From Arthrobacter sp. KBS0702 (GTDB lineage: Bacteria > Actinomycetota > Actinomycetes > Actinomycetales > Micrococcaceae), in the NCBI RefSeq assembly GCF_005937985.2, contig NZ_CP042172.1, forward strand, positions 1,674,001-1,738,000: a DNA stretch of 64,000 nt. Reading direction: 5' to 3'. This document shows positions 46,587 through 59,290 of this stretch, piece by piece (the first letter of the stretch is position 1; every line of letters starts with the position of its first letter). Below the pieces are notes generated by a model, which saw only the letters and a program-made list of their open reading frames with translations, made no database searches and was not told the DNA's origin. A program made the translations under genes and the position numbers.

Positions 46587-48347
46587 GTGCTCTTTAACCT
46601 GATTGGACGGCTGCTCGCCGCCCACAGGATGACCGTCCTGGCCATCATCTTCCTGCAACTCCTGCAGACCACAGCCAATCTGATGCTCCCCACCCTGAAC
46701 GCTGCCATCATCGACGACGGCATTGTCGCCGGAAACACGCCGGTGATCCTGCGGCTGGGCGGCTGGATGGCGGTTGTCGCCGCGCTCCAGGTTGGCGCCG
46801 CCATCGGCGCCGGCTATCTCGGCGCCGTCGTCGCCATGCGCGTGGGGCGGGAACTGCGGGAGGAACTGTTCGCCAAGGTCCAAACCCTCTCCTCTCAGGA
46901 GATCGGCGAGTTCGGGGCGCCCAGCCTCGTCACCCGTGCCACCAACGACGTCACCCAGATCCAAAACCTCACGGTCCTCGCTTTTACTATGCTGGTCGCG
47001 GCGCCCGCCAGCTTCATCGGCGGGATTGCCCTTGCGGTGCACCAGGACCTTGCCCTGTCCGGGATTGTGGTGGCGGTCATCCCGGTGCTCGCGGTCATCA
47101 TGTTCCTGATCGTCCGCCGCCTGATTCCGCTCTACCGGCAGGGCCAGAAACTCATTGACCGGATCAGCCGCGTGCTCCGGGAGCAGATCATCGGAGCCAA
47201 TGTCATCCGTGGCTTCGTCCGCCAGGATCACGAGATCCGCCGCTTCGACGCCGCCAACCGGGACCTCACCAGGAACAACCTGGACTCCGCTCTGCTGGTC
47301 GCCGGCATGAATCCGATGATCATGGTGGTGGTGAACCTGTCCTCCGTCGCGGTGGTCTGGTTCGGCGGCCACCGGATCCAGTCCGGAGAGATGCGGCTCG
47401 GTGCGCTGACCGCATTCATCGCCTACATTCTGCAGATCCTGATCGCCATCATGATGGCGATGTACGTGTTCACCACGGCACCGCGCGCGGCGGCCTGCGC
47501 CGAGCGGATCCAGGCGGTCCTCGACACCGAGCCCGCCATCGACGGACCGGCCGTGGAGCCGGCGGCGGTACCGGACGGGATGGTGCCGGAAGGGACCGTA
47601 CCGGAAGGGACTGTGGAGTTCCGCGACGTGACCTTCGCCTATCCCGGGGCCGAGGCGCCGGTGCTGGCCGGGGCCTCGTTCACCGCCGTACCCGGGACAA
47701 CGACGGCGATCGTCGGCGCCACGGGCAGCGGCAAGACCACGCTGCTGAACCTGCTGCCGCGTTTCCTCGATCCGACGGCAGGCACCATCAGCATCGGCGG
47801 CCGCGGCACGCGTTCCCTCCCGCTGGCGTCGCTGCGAAGCATGATCGCCATGGTGCCGCAGCACTCCTACCTCTTCTCGGGCACCCTCTCGGAGAACCTG
47901 CGGATGGGCGGGCCGGACGCGAGCGACGCGGAACTGTGGCGGGCACTGGAGACTGCCCAGGCCGCGGACTTTGTCCGGGGCCTCGACGGCGGCCTGGACG
48001 CCCCGGTCCGCCAGGGCGGCACCAACTTCTCCGGCGGCCAGCGCCAGCGCCTGTGCATCGCCCGGGCGCTGCTCCGGGCCGCCCCGGTCTACGTTTTCGA
48101 CGACAGCTTTTCCGCCCTCGACTACGGCACCGACGAGCGGCTCCGCGCGGCGCTGGCCCCACTGCTGCGTTCGGCGACGGTGCTGGTCGTGGCGGAACGC
48201 GTCGCCACGATCGTGGACGCGGGGCTGATCCTGGTGTTGGAGGACGGCCGGCTGGTCGCGCAAGGCACCCACAAGGAGCTGATGGCGACGTCGCCGACCT
48301 ACCAGGAAATCGCCGCCTCCCAGCTGGTCCTGGAGGAAACCGCGTGA
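46587..48347 (+). CDS. ABC transporter, fused permease/ATP-binding subunit (exporter half 1)
   Basis: The 586-residue half-transporter has an N-terminal ABC_membrane domain (about 15-300, six helices) with QDHEIRRFDAANRDLTRNNL as a coupling region, and a C-terminal ATPase: Walker A TAIVGATGSGKTTLLNLLPR near residue 375, Q-loop MVPQHSYLFSGTLSENL, signature FSGGQRQRLCIARALL and Walker B VYVFDDSFSALDYGTDERL. The Walker B position has D-D-S instead of the usual D-E, so its catalytic glutamate is missing and this site is probably degenerate, as in one half of heterodimeric exporters. The GTG at 46587 has GGAGG upstream. The stop overlaps the next gene (GTGA). Confidence 0.93.
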   Translation: MLFNLIGRLLAAHRMTVLAIIFLQLLQTTANLMLPTLNAAIIDDGIVAGNTPVILRLGGWMAVVAALQVGAAIGAGYLGAVVAMRVGRELREELFAKVQTLSSQEIGEFGAPSLVTRATNDVTQIQNLTVLAFTMLVAAPASFIGGIALAVHQDLALSGIVVAVIPVLAVIMFLIVRRLIPLYRQGQKLIDRISRVLREQIIGANVIRGFVRQDHEIRRFDAANRDLTRNNLDSALLVAGMNPMIMVVVNLSSVAVVWFGGHRIQSGEMRLGALTAFIAYILQILIAIMMAMYVFTTAPRAAACAERIQAVLDTEPAIDGPAVEPAAVPDGMVPEGTVPEGTVEFRDVTFAYPGAEAPVLAGASFTAVPGTTTAIVGATGSGKTTLLNLLPRFLDPTAGTISIGGRGTRSLPLASLRSMIAMVPQHSYLFSGTLSENLRMGGPDASDAELWRALETAQAADFVRGLDGGLDAPVRQGGTNFSGGQRQRLCIARALLRAAPVYVFDDSFSALDYGTDERLRAALAPLLRSATVLVVAERVATIVDAGLILVLEDGRLVAQGTHKELMATSPTYQEIAASQLVLEETA

Positions 48348-50200
48348 GCGCCGCCTTCCCGGCTGCCTCCGGGACCGCCGCCAAATGGCGGGCGGCCGGG
48401 AGGCTGTTGGGGCTCCTGCGCCCGGTGCGCCTCCGGATGGCCGGCGTCATCGCCGCGACCTGCGGTTTCGCCGCCCTGAACGTGGCCGCGCCCAAATACC
48501 TTGGCGACGCCACCGACGTCGTGGTGCAAAGTGTCGTGCGCGGCGCCTTCGACGAGTCGAAGCTGGGACGCCTGCTGCTCGCGGTGGCGCTGATGTACCT
48601 CGGCGCCTCGCTGTGCAGCTGGATCCAGGGCGCCCTGACGGCCACGGCGGTGCAGCGGCTCAGTTACGGGCTCCGCGCCTCCGTGGAGCAAAAACTGCAT
48701 CTGCTGCCCTCCAGCCATTTCGACGACCAGCACCGCGGCGACGTGCTCAGCCGCGCCACCAACGACGTCGACAACGTCTCGCAGGCACTCAACCAGCTGC
48801 TCAACCAGCTCATCATGTCGGTCCTGATGCTCTCAGGTGCCCTGGCCATGATGTTCTGGCTGTCGCCGCTGCTGGCGCTGGTGGCCCTCGCCTCGGTGCC
48901 GGTCTCCACCGTGATTACCGTGCTCGTGGCGCGGAAGTCGCAGGGACACTTCACCGAGCAGTGGAGCAGCACCGGCGATCTGCACTCGCACCTGGAGGAG
49001 TTCTTCACGGGGCACGAGGTGGTGAAGGCATTCGGCCGCCAGCAGGCGGCCGCAGATACGTTCCGGGCGAGTAACGACCGTCTTTTCCGGGCAGCCTCCA
49101 GCGCCCAGTACCTGTCCGGCGTCGTCCAGCCGCTGATGATCTTCGTCGCCAACCTGAACTACATCGCGGTCGCGGTGCTCGGCGCGCTGCAGGTCGCCAC
49201 CGGCACCATGACGATCGGCGGCGTCCAGGCGTTCATCCAGTTCAGCAGGCTCTTCAGCCAGCCGATGGGCCAGATCGGCGGCATGCTGACCCTGATGCAG
49301 TCCTGCGCGGCCTCCGCCGAGCGGGTCTTCGCACTGCTGGACGCACCGGAAATCCCCGCAGATGCCCCTGCCGCGGGCGCCGCCGGCGCGGCAAGGGCCG
49401 CGGCCGCACGCTCCGGCGGAGAGTCCGCGGGGCCCACGGGCCGGGTCACCTTCGAGGGCGCGACCTTCGGCTACAGCCCCGGCGCGCCCGTGGTGGAGGA
49501 TCTGTCCTTCACCGTGGAGCCGGGCCAGACGGTGGCGATCGTTGGCCACACCGGTGCCGGAAAGACCACCGTGGTCAACCTCCTGATGCGCTTCTATGAA
49601 CTCGACGCCGGCAAGATCACCGTGGATGGCCAGGACATTGCGGAACTGCCGCGCGACGGCCTGCGGGCGGCCATCGGCACCGTGATGCAGGATACCTGGC
49701 TGTTCACCGGGAGCATCCGGGAGAACATCGAATACGGCCGTCCCGGCGCCAGCGACGCCGACATCACCGCCGCAGCCCAGGCAAGCCACGTGGACCAGTT
49801 CGTGCGTGCCCTCCCGGCCGGCTACGCCACCATGCTGGGCAACGACGGCGACTCGCTCAGCCGCGGCCAGCGACAGCTCATCTCAATCGCCCGGGCGCAA
49901 CTGGCCGGCCGCAGCATCCTGATCCTCGACGAGGCCACCAGCTCGGTGGACAGCAGGACGGAGGTCCAGATCCGGCAGGCCATGTCCAAGCTGCGGCAGG
50001 GCAGGACCAGCTTCGTGATCGCCCACCGCTTGTCCACCGTCCGCGACGCTGATCTAATTCTCGTCATGGACCACGGACGGATTGTTGAACAAGGGAACCA
50101 CCAGGAACTGATGGCGGGGGAGGGCCTCTACACGGGCCTCTACCGTGCCCAGTTCGCCGGCCGGGAAGAATTCGACGGCGTCCTGGAGCCCGAACTGTGA
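48344..50200 (+). CDS. ABC transporter, fused permease/ATP-binding subunit (exporter half 2)
   Basis: The protein of about 618 residues is the partner of the previous gene. The membrane domain (about 20-340) includes DQHRGDVLSRATNDVDNVSQ and HEVVKAFGRQQAAADTFRAS. The ATPase has Walker A VAIVGHTGAGKTTVVNLLMR, Q-loop TVMQDTWLFTGSIRENI and Walker B ILILDEATSSVDSRTE with the catalytic Glu. Its signature motif reads LSRGQRQLISIARAQL, with R in place of the usual second G, so the pair has one canonical and one degenerate ATP site in the way known for heterodimeric multidrug exporters. The GTG start makes a GTGA overlap with half 1, and the GntR gene overlaps its stop. Confidence 0.93.
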   Translation: MSAAFPAASGTAAKWRAAGRLLGLLRPVRLRMAGVIAATCGFAALNVAAPKYLGDATDVVVQSVVRGAFDESKLGRLLLAVALMYLGASLCSWIQGALTATAVQRLSYGLRASVEQKLHLLPSSHFDDQHRGDVLSRATNDVDNVSQALNQLLNQLIMSVLMLSGALAMMFWLSPLLALVALASVPVSTVITVLVARKSQGHFTEQWSSTGDLHSHLEEFFTGHEVVKAFGRQQAAADTFRASNDRLFRAASSAQYLSGVVQPLMIFVANLNYIAVAVLGALQVATGTMTIGGVQAFIQFSRLFSQPMGQIGGMLTLMQSCAASAERVFALLDAPEIPADAPAAGAAGAARAAAARSGGESAGPTGRVTFEGATFGYSPGAPVVEDLSFTVEPGQTVAIVGHTGAGKTTVVNLLMRFYELDAGKITVDGQDIAELPRDGLRAAIGTVMQDTWLFTGSIRENIEYGRPGASDADITAAAQASHVDQFVRALPAGYATMLGNDGDSLSRGQRQLISIARAQLAGRSILILDEATSSVDSRTEVQIRQAMSKLRQGRTSFVIAHRLSTVRDADLILVMDHGRIVEQGNHQELMAGEGLYTGLYRAQFAGREEFDGVLEPEL

Positions 50201-50589
50201 CCTCGCCGGAGTCCGGCCTGGCACGCTTTCCCGGCGGCTGGAAACCCAACACCGGCAGCTCGGTACCGCTGTTCGAACAGCTCCGGCTGAACATCATCGA
50301 GCGGGCCGACGACGGCACCCTGGCTCCGGGCACCCGGCTACCCGCCGTCCGCAGCCTGGCGGCCGATCTCGGTGTCGCGCCGCACACCGTGGCGCGCGCC
50401 TACAAGGAACTCGAGGCCGCCGGCGTCGTCGCCACCCGTGGCAGGAACGGCACCGTCGTGTGTGCCCGCGACGAGGCCTGGGGCTCACTGAGCGCGGCCG
50501 CCGCGGAATTCGCGGCGGCCGCCAAAGCCCAGGGCGCCAGCTTCGCCGAAGCCGTCCAACTCCTGGCGGCCGCATACGACCGCCATTAG
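50197..50589 (+). CDS. GntR family regulator, YtrA-type
   Basis: The 130-residue protein consists of a winged helix-turn-helix with a short C-terminal helix, as in YtrA: SVPLFEQLRLNIIERADDGT, then PAVRSLAADLGVAPHTVARA and YKELEAAGVVATRGRNGTVV. YtrA-type regulators usually repress the ABC transporter operon in which they lie and are relieved by cell-wall-active drugs. The GTG overlaps the second ABC gene's stop, making a three-gene operon with its own regulator at the end. Confidence 0.9.
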   Translation: MTSPESGLARFPGGWKPNTGSSVPLFEQLRLNIIERADDGTLAPGTRLPAVRSLAADLGVAPHTVARAYKELEAAGVVATRGRNGTVVCARDEAWGSLSAAAAEFAAAAKAQGASFAEAVQLLAAAYDRH

Positions 50590-50628
50590 CTCAACCGCCA
50601 ATAGCACAACAGCAGCCGGAATGGATAT

Positions 50629-50644
50629 TCGAAGAAGTTTTCGA
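50629..50644. promoter_or_regulatory. LexA (SOS) operator before uvrA
   Basis: TCGAAGAAGTTTTCGA keeps both TCGAA and TTCGA arms of the actinobacterial LexA box (TCGAAC-N4-GTTCGA) in the right spacing. It overlaps the region just before a TAGCAT -10 box (50646-50651), so LexA binding would block uvrA transcription. Confidence 0.7.
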
Positions 50645-50658
50645 TTAGCATTGGAGGC

Positions 50659-53631
<2,973 letters not shown>

Positions 53632-53723
53632 CGGCGGGCGCGGACGGCGGAAATTTTCCCTGATCTATTCCCGACAGGGCATGCAATTTTCTGCCATCCG
53701 CGCGGTCGTGAGAAACTACTCCG

Positions 53724-54461
53724 GTGACCCATACAACTGTGCCTGTGATCTTTGACCTCGATGGCACTCTTGTCGATCCGGCCGGGGGGATCACGGACGG
53801 GATCGCGGCGGCCCTCACCGAACTCGGCCTGCCGGTTCCGGGCAGGGACCGGCTGGACGCTATGATCGGGCCGAAGCTGAGCCATTCGCTGAGGGACGTC
53901 GCAGGGGTCCCGCCCGAACAACTCGAGGACGCCATCCGCATCTACCGCGGGGACTACCTGGCCAGCGGCATCGCCCAAAGCAGGCTTTACCCGGGCATCC
54001 GGGCGCTGCTGAAAACCCTGGTCGAGGCAGGACGGCCCGTCGCCGTCGCCACCCAGAAGCCCGAAGGCATCGCCCGCACCGTCCTGGAGCACCACGGCAT
54101 CGCCGCCCTGTTCCACACCATCCGCGGCTCGGCTGCCAACGAGGCGGCAGCCGCCGGTGCGCCGTCCGGGAAAGCTTCCATCGTGGCCGCGGCACTGGCG
54201 GACCTCTCCACCCGGAATGGTGCGGACATCCAGCACGCCGTGATGGTGGGGGACCGGGCACAGGACGTGGCCGGAGCGGCTGCGAACGGACTCGACTGCA
54301 TCGGCGTAGGCTGGGGTTTTGCGCCCGACGGCGAACTGCACGCGGCCGGCGCCGTCGAGATCGTGCACACCACCCAGGCGCTCCACGCTACGATCACCAG
54401 ACTCTCCGAACGCCCGGGGACCGAAGCCCTGAATGAGGTGCACACCATTGGCAATGTTTGA
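53724..54461 (+). CDS. HAD-superfamily hydrolase, phosphoglycolate phosphatase-like
   Basis: The 245-residue protein carries the HAD motifs: VIFDLDGTLVDPAGGITDGI (motif I), VAVATQKPEGIARTVLEHHG (motif II), GKASIVAAALADL (motif III lysine) and VMVGDRAQDVAGAAANGLDC (motif IV). The small cap between motifs I and II is the Gph/PGMB type. It hydrolyses a small phosphate ester, but the substrate is uncertain. The GTG at 53724 has no clear Shine-Dalgarno. The end of the gene overlaps the start of the acyltransferase gene. Confidence 0.88.
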   Translation: MTHTTVPVIFDLDGTLVDPAGGITDGIAAALTELGLPVPGRDRLDAMIGPKLSHSLRDVAGVPPEQLEDAIRIYRGDYLASGIAQSRLYPGIRALLKTLVEAGRPVAVATQKPEGIARTVLEHHGIAALFHTIRGSAANEAAAAGAPSGKASIVAAALADLSTRNGADIQHAVMVGDRAQDVAGAAANGLDCIGVGWGFAPDGELHAAGAVEIVHTTQALHATITRLSERPGTEALNEVHTIGNV

Positions 54462-55116
54462 CGCGATCCGCTGGACCACCCGCGGGCTCATTTCCTCGAC
54501 CTGCCGTCCCACCGTGATCGGCCTCGAGAATGTGCCCAAGGAGGGCCCCTTCATCGTGGCGCCGAACCACCTCTCCTTCCTGGACAGCGTGATCGTGCAG
54601 GCCCTTATGCCCCGGCCGGTGGCGTTCTTCGCCAAAGCGGAATACTTCACCACCGGCGGCGCCAAGGGCCGGATGATGAAGTCCTTCTTCGAGGCCGTGG
54701 GCTCCATCCCGGTCGAACGCGGCGAACAGGCCGCCAGCGTCCAGGCACTGAAGACGCTGCTGGACATCCTCGACGCCGGCAAGGGCGTGGGAATCTACCC
54801 GGAGGGCACCCGCTCGCGCGACGGCATCCTCTACCGCGGCCGCACCGGCGTCGGCTGGCTTGCCCTCACCACCGGCGCCCCGGTGATCCCGGTCGGACTG
54901 ATCGGCACGGAGAACCTGCAACCCGCGGACAGCAACAAGGTCAAGCCCCAGCACTTCACCATGAAGGTGGGCGAGCCGCTCTACTTCGAGAAAACCGGGC
55001 CGGACCATTCCCTCCCCGCGCGGCGCCAGGTCACGGACCGCATTATGGACGCCATCGCGGAACTCAGCGGGCAGCAACGGGCCACCACCTACAACCAGAG
55101 CAAGAGCGTCGACTAA
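54448..55116 (+). CDS. Lysophospholipid acyltransferase family protein (PlsC-like)
   Basis: The protein of about 222 residues has the four acyltransferase blocks: FIVAPNHLSFLDSVIVQALM with the catalytic H-x4-D, FAKAEYFTTGGAKGRMMKSF, GVGIYPEGTRSRDGILYRGR with the glycerol-phosphate-binding EGTRS, and APVIPVGLIGTEN. It most likely transfers an acyl group to 1-acylglycerol-3-phosphate to form phosphatidic acid at the membrane face. I chose TTG 54448 because GAGGTG lies about eight bases before it; the ATG at 54454 and an earlier ATG at 54433 are alternatives. Confidence 0.87.
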   Translation: MAMFDAIRWTTRGLISSTCRPTVIGLENVPKEGPFIVAPNHLSFLDSVIVQALMPRPVAFFAKAEYFTTGGAKGRMMKSFFEAVGSIPVERGEQAASVQALKTLLDILDAGKGVGIYPEGTRSRDGILYRGRTGVGWLALTTGAPVIPVGLIGTENLQPADSNKVKPQHFTMKVGEPLYFEKTGPDHSLPARRQVTDRIMDAIAELSGQQRATTYNQSKSVD

Positions 55117-55201
55117 TCGGGGCACCCGCCTGCGCACCGCCTCGGGGCCGTGCCTCCGCTACGCCGGCGGGCCCTTGCCGGCCGGCTCCGTGAAGGCTCA
55201 G

Positions 55202-55207
55202 TAGAAT
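55202..55207 (+). promoter_or_regulatory. -10 box for a leaderless uvrC transcript
   Basis: TAGAAT ends six bases before the uvrC GTG at 55214. No Shine-Dalgarno is present, and no LexA box is visible here. Confidence 0.55.
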
Positions 55208-55213
55208 AGATCA

Positions 55214-57223
55214 GTGGCAAATCCAGCTAGTTACCGGCCCCAGACCGGGGAGATCCCGACCAACCCGGGTGTGTACCGCTTTCGCGACCCGCACGGCCGG
55301 GTCATTTACGTGGGCAAGGCCAAGAACCTCCGCTCCCGGCTGAACTCCTACTTCGCCAACCCCGCCGGCCTGCTGCCCAAGACCTACGCGATGGTCCACA
55401 CCGCCAGCAGCGTGGAGTGGACGGTGGTGGGCAGCGAGCTGGAATCACTGCAGCTGGAATACACCTGGATCAAGGAATTCAAGCCGCGGTTCAACGTGAT
55501 GTTCCGGGACGACAAGTCCTACCCGTACCTGGCCGTCACGATGGGGGAGAAGTACCCCCGGGTGCAGGTCCTGCGCGGCGAACGGCGCAAGGGGACACGG
55601 TATTTCGGCCCGTACACGGCGGGAGCCATCCGCGACACCATGGACACCCTGCTGCGGGTCTTCCCGGTCCGCAGCTGCAGTCCCGGGGTCCTGAAGCGCG
55701 CCGAGGCCAGCGGTCGGCCCTGCCTGCTCGGCTACATCGACAAATGCGCCGCCCCCTGCGTGGGCCGCATCTCGGCCGAAGACCACCGGGCCCTCGCCGA
55801 AGATTTCTGCGCCTTTATGGGCGGCGAAGCCAAGCGCTTCGTCTCCCGGCTGGAGAAGGACATGGCCGCCGCCGTGGCCGAGCTCGATTACGAACGCGCC
55901 GCCCGGGTCCGGGACGACATTGTCGCGCTGAAGAAGGTCTTTGAACGCAACGCCGTAGTCCTCGCCGAAGACACCGACGCGGACGTGTTCGCGCTCTACG
56001 AGGACGAACTCGAGGCGGCGGTCCAGGTCTTCCACGTGCGGGGCGGCCGGATCCGCGGCCAGCGCGGCTGGGTGGTGGAAAAGGTCGAGGATTCCACCAC
56101 CCCTGACCTCGTGGAACACCTGCTGCAGCAGGTCTACGGCGAGGAAGCCGGAAGCCAGGGCCGGCTGCCCCGCGAGGTGCTGGTCCCCGCCGAGCCCAGC
56201 AATGCCGCCGAGCTCGCCCAGTGGCTCAGCGGGCTGCGCGGCGCCCGGGTGGACGTCCGCGTGCCGCAGCGCGGCGACAAGGCCGCGCTGCTTTCCACCG
56301 TGCGGGACAACGCCGAACACGCGCTCAAGCTGCACAAGTCCCGCCGCGCCGGCGACCTGACCATGCGTTCCCAGGCGCTGCAGGAGCTCCAGGAAGCCCT
56401 GGACCTGCCCGTTGCGCTGTTGCGGATCGAATGCTTCGACATCTCGCATGTGCAGGGCACCAACGTCGTGGGCTCGATGGTGGTGGTCGAGGACGGCCTG
56501 CCCAAGAAATCGGACTACCGGAAGTTCTCGGTCACGGGGGAGGCTGCCAACGACGACACCGCCGCCATGCACGACGTCCTGACGCGGCGTTTCCGAAACT
56601 ACCTGCAGGAACAGGCCGAGAAGACGGACCCCGGTTCCTCCCCCCTGGCTGCCGCCCAGGCCGCCGCCGTGGCCGACGCCCCGCTTGAGGACACCACGAC
56701 GCCGGCGCCACGGACCAAGTTCGCCTACCCGCCCAACCTCGTCGTCGTCGACGGCGGCAAGCCCCAGGTCAACGCCGCCGCCCGAGCCCTGGCCGAACTC
56801 GGTATCGACGACGTGTACGTCGTCGGACTGGCCAAGCGGCTGGAGGAGGTCTGGCTGCCGGACAGCGACTTCCCGGTCATCCTGCCGCGCGCTTCGGCCG
56901 GGCTTTACCTGCTGCAGCGGATCCGCGACGAGGCGCACCGCTTCGCCATCACCTTCCACCGGCAAAAGCGCGGCAAAGCCATGACGGCCTCCGCGCTCGA
57001 CGGCGTCCCCGGCCTGGGCGAGTCCAAGCGCAAGGCGCTGCTGAACCAGTTCGGCTCGGTCAAGAGCATCCGGGCCGCCAGCATCGAGGAGTTGACGGCC
57101 GCGAAGGGCATCGGTCCTGCCCTGGCCGGCGCCATCGTGCGGCATTTTAGCGACGACTCGGGCCCGGACGGCCTGGTTGCGCCGGCAATTAACATGACGA
57201 CCGGCGAAATCCTCGAAACTTAG
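55214..57223 (+). CDS. uvrC: Excinuclease ABC subunit C
   Basis: The 669-residue protein has all UvrC parts: the GIY-YIG nuclease [20 protein letters not shown] at residue 17, the Cys cluster [17 protein letters not shown], the UVR/UvrB-binding helix [20 protein letters not shown], the RNase H-like endonuclease [20 protein letters not shown] with [14 protein letters not shown], and the C-terminal helix-hairpin-helix pair [18 protein letters not shown] and [14 protein letters not shown]. It makes both incisions around a lesion. The GTG at 55214 lies six bases after TAGAAT. The rapZ-yvcK-whiA genes follow, as in many actinobacteria. Confidence 0.97.
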   Translation: MANPASYRPQTGEIPTNPGVYRFRDPHGRVIYVGKAKNLRSRLNSYFANPAGLLPKTYAMVHTASSVEWTVVGSELESLQLEYTWIKEFKPRFNVMFRDDKSYPYLAVTMGEKYPRVQVLRGERRKGTRYFGPYTAGAIRDTMDTLLRVFPVRSCSPGVLKRAEASGRPCLLGYIDKCAAPCVGRISAEDHRALAEDFCAFMGGEAKRFVSRLEKDMAAAVAELDYERAARVRDDIVALKKVFERNAVVLAEDTDADVFALYEDELEAAVQVFHVRGGRIRGQRGWVVEKVEDSTTPDLVEHLLQQVYGEEAGSQGRLPREVLVPAEPSNAAELAQWLSGLRGARVDVRVPQRGDKAALLSTVRDNAEHALKLHKSRRAGDLTMRSQALQELQEALDLPVALLRIECFDISHVQGTNVVGSMVVVEDGLPKKSDYRKFSVTGEAANDDTAAMHDVLTRRFRNYLQEQAEKTDPGSSPLAAAQAAAVADAPLEDTTTPAPRTKFAYPPNLVVVDGGKPQVNAAARALAELGIDDVYVVGLAKRLEEVWLPDSDFPVILPRASAGLYLLQRIRDEAHRFAITFHRQKRGKAMTASALDGVPGLGESKRKALLNQFGSVKSIRAASIEELTAAKGIGPALAGAIVRHFSDDSGPDGLVAPAINMTTGEILET

Positions 57224-57337
57224 CTAGCTCCGGCAATCTTGGCTAGGGTAAGGAGCTGAGGCACGACGCGGCCGGCAGGCAACTGCCCCGCGCCGCGACC
57301 TCGCGGCAGAGCAAACAGCAGAGATGGGGCACGACTG

Positions 57338-58261
57338 ATGGCAGAGTCAACGGCAGGATCCGGCGTGGAGGCGGACGGGTTGACCCCCGTCAAGCCCGTA
57401 GAGGCGGAGCTGCTCGTGGTGACCGGGATGTCGGGGGCCGGCCGGAGCACCGCCTCGGATGCCCTCGAGGACCACGGCTGGTACGTCGTGGAAAACCTGC
57501 CGCCGCAGATGCTTGGAACGCTCGCGGAACTCGTCTCCCACGCCCCGCGCTCCATCTCCAAGCTCGCCGTCGTCATGGACGTCCGCAGCAAGGACCTCTT
57601 CGCCGACATCCGCACCGCGCTGCGCAACCTGGAGGCCAGCGGTGTCACCTTCCGGGTCCTGTTCCTGGATGCCAGCGAAGACGTCCTTGTCCGCCGCTTC
57701 GAACAGGGCCGGCGCCCGCACCCGCTGCAGGGCGGCGGACGGATCCTCGACGGAATCGCCGCGGAACGCGAACTGCTGCACGAGCTGCGCGAATCCTCCG
57801 ACATCGTCCTGGACACCTCCGCGCTCAATGTCCACGGACTCGCCACCGCCATCACCGAGCTGTTCAGCGAAACCGGTCCGGTGGCACTGCGCCTGAACGT
57901 CATGAGTTTCGGCTTCAAGTACGGACTGCCGGTGGACGCCAACTTCGTCGCCGACGCCCGCTTCATCCCGAACCCGCACTGGGTGCCGCAACTGCGCCCG
58001 CACACCGGGCTGGACAAGGACGTCAGTGACTACGTGCTCGAAGCGGAGGGCGTCAGCAACTTCGTGGAACGCTACGTGCTGGCGCTCGAACCGGTCCTGG
58101 ACGGCTACCGGCGGGAGAACAAGCACTATGCGACGATCGCCGTCGGCTGCACCGGCGGGAAGCACCGCTCGGTAGCCGTTGCCGTTGAACTCTCGCGCCG
58201 GCTCGCACAGTACCCCCGCGTCACCGTCACCACCACCCACCGGGATCTGGGCCGCGAATAA
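57338..58261 (+). CDS. rapZ: RapZ family nucleotide-binding protein (RNase adapter)
   Basis: The 307-residue protein is RapZ/YvcJ: N-terminal Walker-type [20 protein letters not shown] near residue 28, in which the usual P-loop lysine is arginine, then [40 protein letters not shown], and the C-terminal signature [20 protein letters not shown]. RapZ in enteric bacteria controls GlmS through RNase E and small RNAs; in actinobacteria the role is less clear. The stop TAA shares a base with the yvcK ATG (TAATG). A 114-base upstream region holds a TAGGGT box but no clear -35. Confidence 0.93.
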   Translation: MAESTAGSGVEADGLTPVKPVEAELLVVTGMSGAGRSTASDALEDHGWYVVENLPPQMLGTLAELVSHAPRSISKLAVVMDVRSKDLFADIRTALRNLEASGVTFRVLFLDASEDVLVRRFEQGRRPHPLQGGGRILDGIAAERELLHELRESSDIVLDTSALNVHGLATAITELFSETGPVALRLNVMSFGFKYGLPVDANFVADARFIPNPHWVPQLRPHTGLDKDVSDYVLEAEGVSNFVERYVLALEPVLDGYRRENKHYATIAVGCTGGKHRSVAVAVELSRRLAQYPRVTVTTTHRDLGRE

Positions 58262-59280
58262 TGGCGCTCCTGACCGGGCCCCTGCCCCTGGTTCCGGCCG
58301 CCAGCGCGGCCTTCGCCGGCCAGCAGGACAAAGGCCCCTCCGTGGTCGCCCTGGGCGGCGGCCACGGCCTCTCCGCCTCGCTCTCGGCCCTGCGCCTGCT
58401 CACCTCCGAGCTGACCGCCATCGTCACCGTCGCGGACGACGGCGGCTCCTCCGGCCGGCTGCGCGAGGAGTACGGCGTGCTGCCGCCCGGTGACCTCAGG
58501 ATGGCGCTCTCCGCGCTCTGCGACGACACCGACTGGGGCCGGACCTGGCGCGACGTCATGCAGCACCGCTTCGTCCCCGGCAAGGGCCGCGGCGGCTCCC
58601 TCGACGAGCACGCCATGGGCAACCTGCTGATCGTCACGCTGTGGGAACTGCTGGGGGACACCGTGGCCGGCCTGCAGTGGGCCGGCGCGCTCCTCGGCGC
58701 CCGGGGGCAGGTCCTTCCGATGTCCACCACCCCGCTCACCATCGAGGGCCAGGCCCGGGTCTCGCGGCCCGACGGCACATCGGCCCTGGAGACGGTCAGC
58801 GGGCAGGCCCGGTGTGCCGTCGCCGGCCGGCTCGAGGCCGTCCGCCTGCTGCCCGAGGCCGCCCCCGCCTGCGTCGAGGCGCTGACCGCGATTGAGCTCG
58901 CGGACTGGGTGGTCCTCGGCCCCGGCTCCTGGTACACCTCCGTCCTGCCGCACCTGCTGCTCCCGGAGATGCGCGACGCGCTGTGCAGCACCGAAGCCCG
59001 GCGCTGCCTCACGATGAACCTCGCCACGGACACCAAGGAGACACTCGGCATGTCCGCCGCCGACCACCTGCGCGTGCTGCGGGAGTACGCCCCGGAGTTC
59101 ACCATCGATGTCGTCCTGGCCGACCCGGCCTCGGTGCCTGACCTGCCGGACTTCGAGCGGGCCGCAGGGATGCTCGGAGCTGAGGTGGTCTTGGGTAAAG
59201 TAGGGGCGTCGAGCCGCCGGCCGATCCACGACCCGCTGCGTCTGGCAACGGCGTACCACGACATTTTCGGGAACAGGTAG
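58261..59280 (+). CDS. yvcK: YvcK/CofD-like gluconeogenesis factor
   Basis: The 339-residue protein belongs to the YvcK (CofD-like) family: [20 protein letters not shown] at residue 30, [40 protein letters not shown] and [20 protein letters not shown]. YvcK proteins bind UDP-GlcNAc and are needed for growth on gluconeogenic carbon and for correct cell-wall metabolism. The ATG at 58261 overlaps the rapZ stop by one base, and whiA follows after 10 bases, forming the conserved rapZ-yvcK-whiA unit. Confidence 0.94.
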   Translation: MALLTGPLPLVPAASAAFAGQQDKGPSVVALGGGHGLSASLSALRLLTSELTAIVTVADDGGSSGRLREEYGVLPPGDLRMALSALCDDTDWGRTWRDVMQHRFVPGKGRGGSLDEHAMGNLLIVTLWELLGDTVAGLQWAGALLGARGQVLPMSTTPLTIEGQARVSRPDGTSALETVSGQARCAVAGRLEAVRLLPEAAPACVEALTAIELADWVVLGPGSWYTSVLPHLLLPEMRDALCSTEARRCLTMNLATDTKETLGMSAADHLRVLREYAPEFTIDVVLADPASVPDLPDFERAAGMLGAEVVLGKVGASSRRPIHDPLRLATAYHDIFGNR

Positions 59281-59290
59281 GAAAGGTGCC

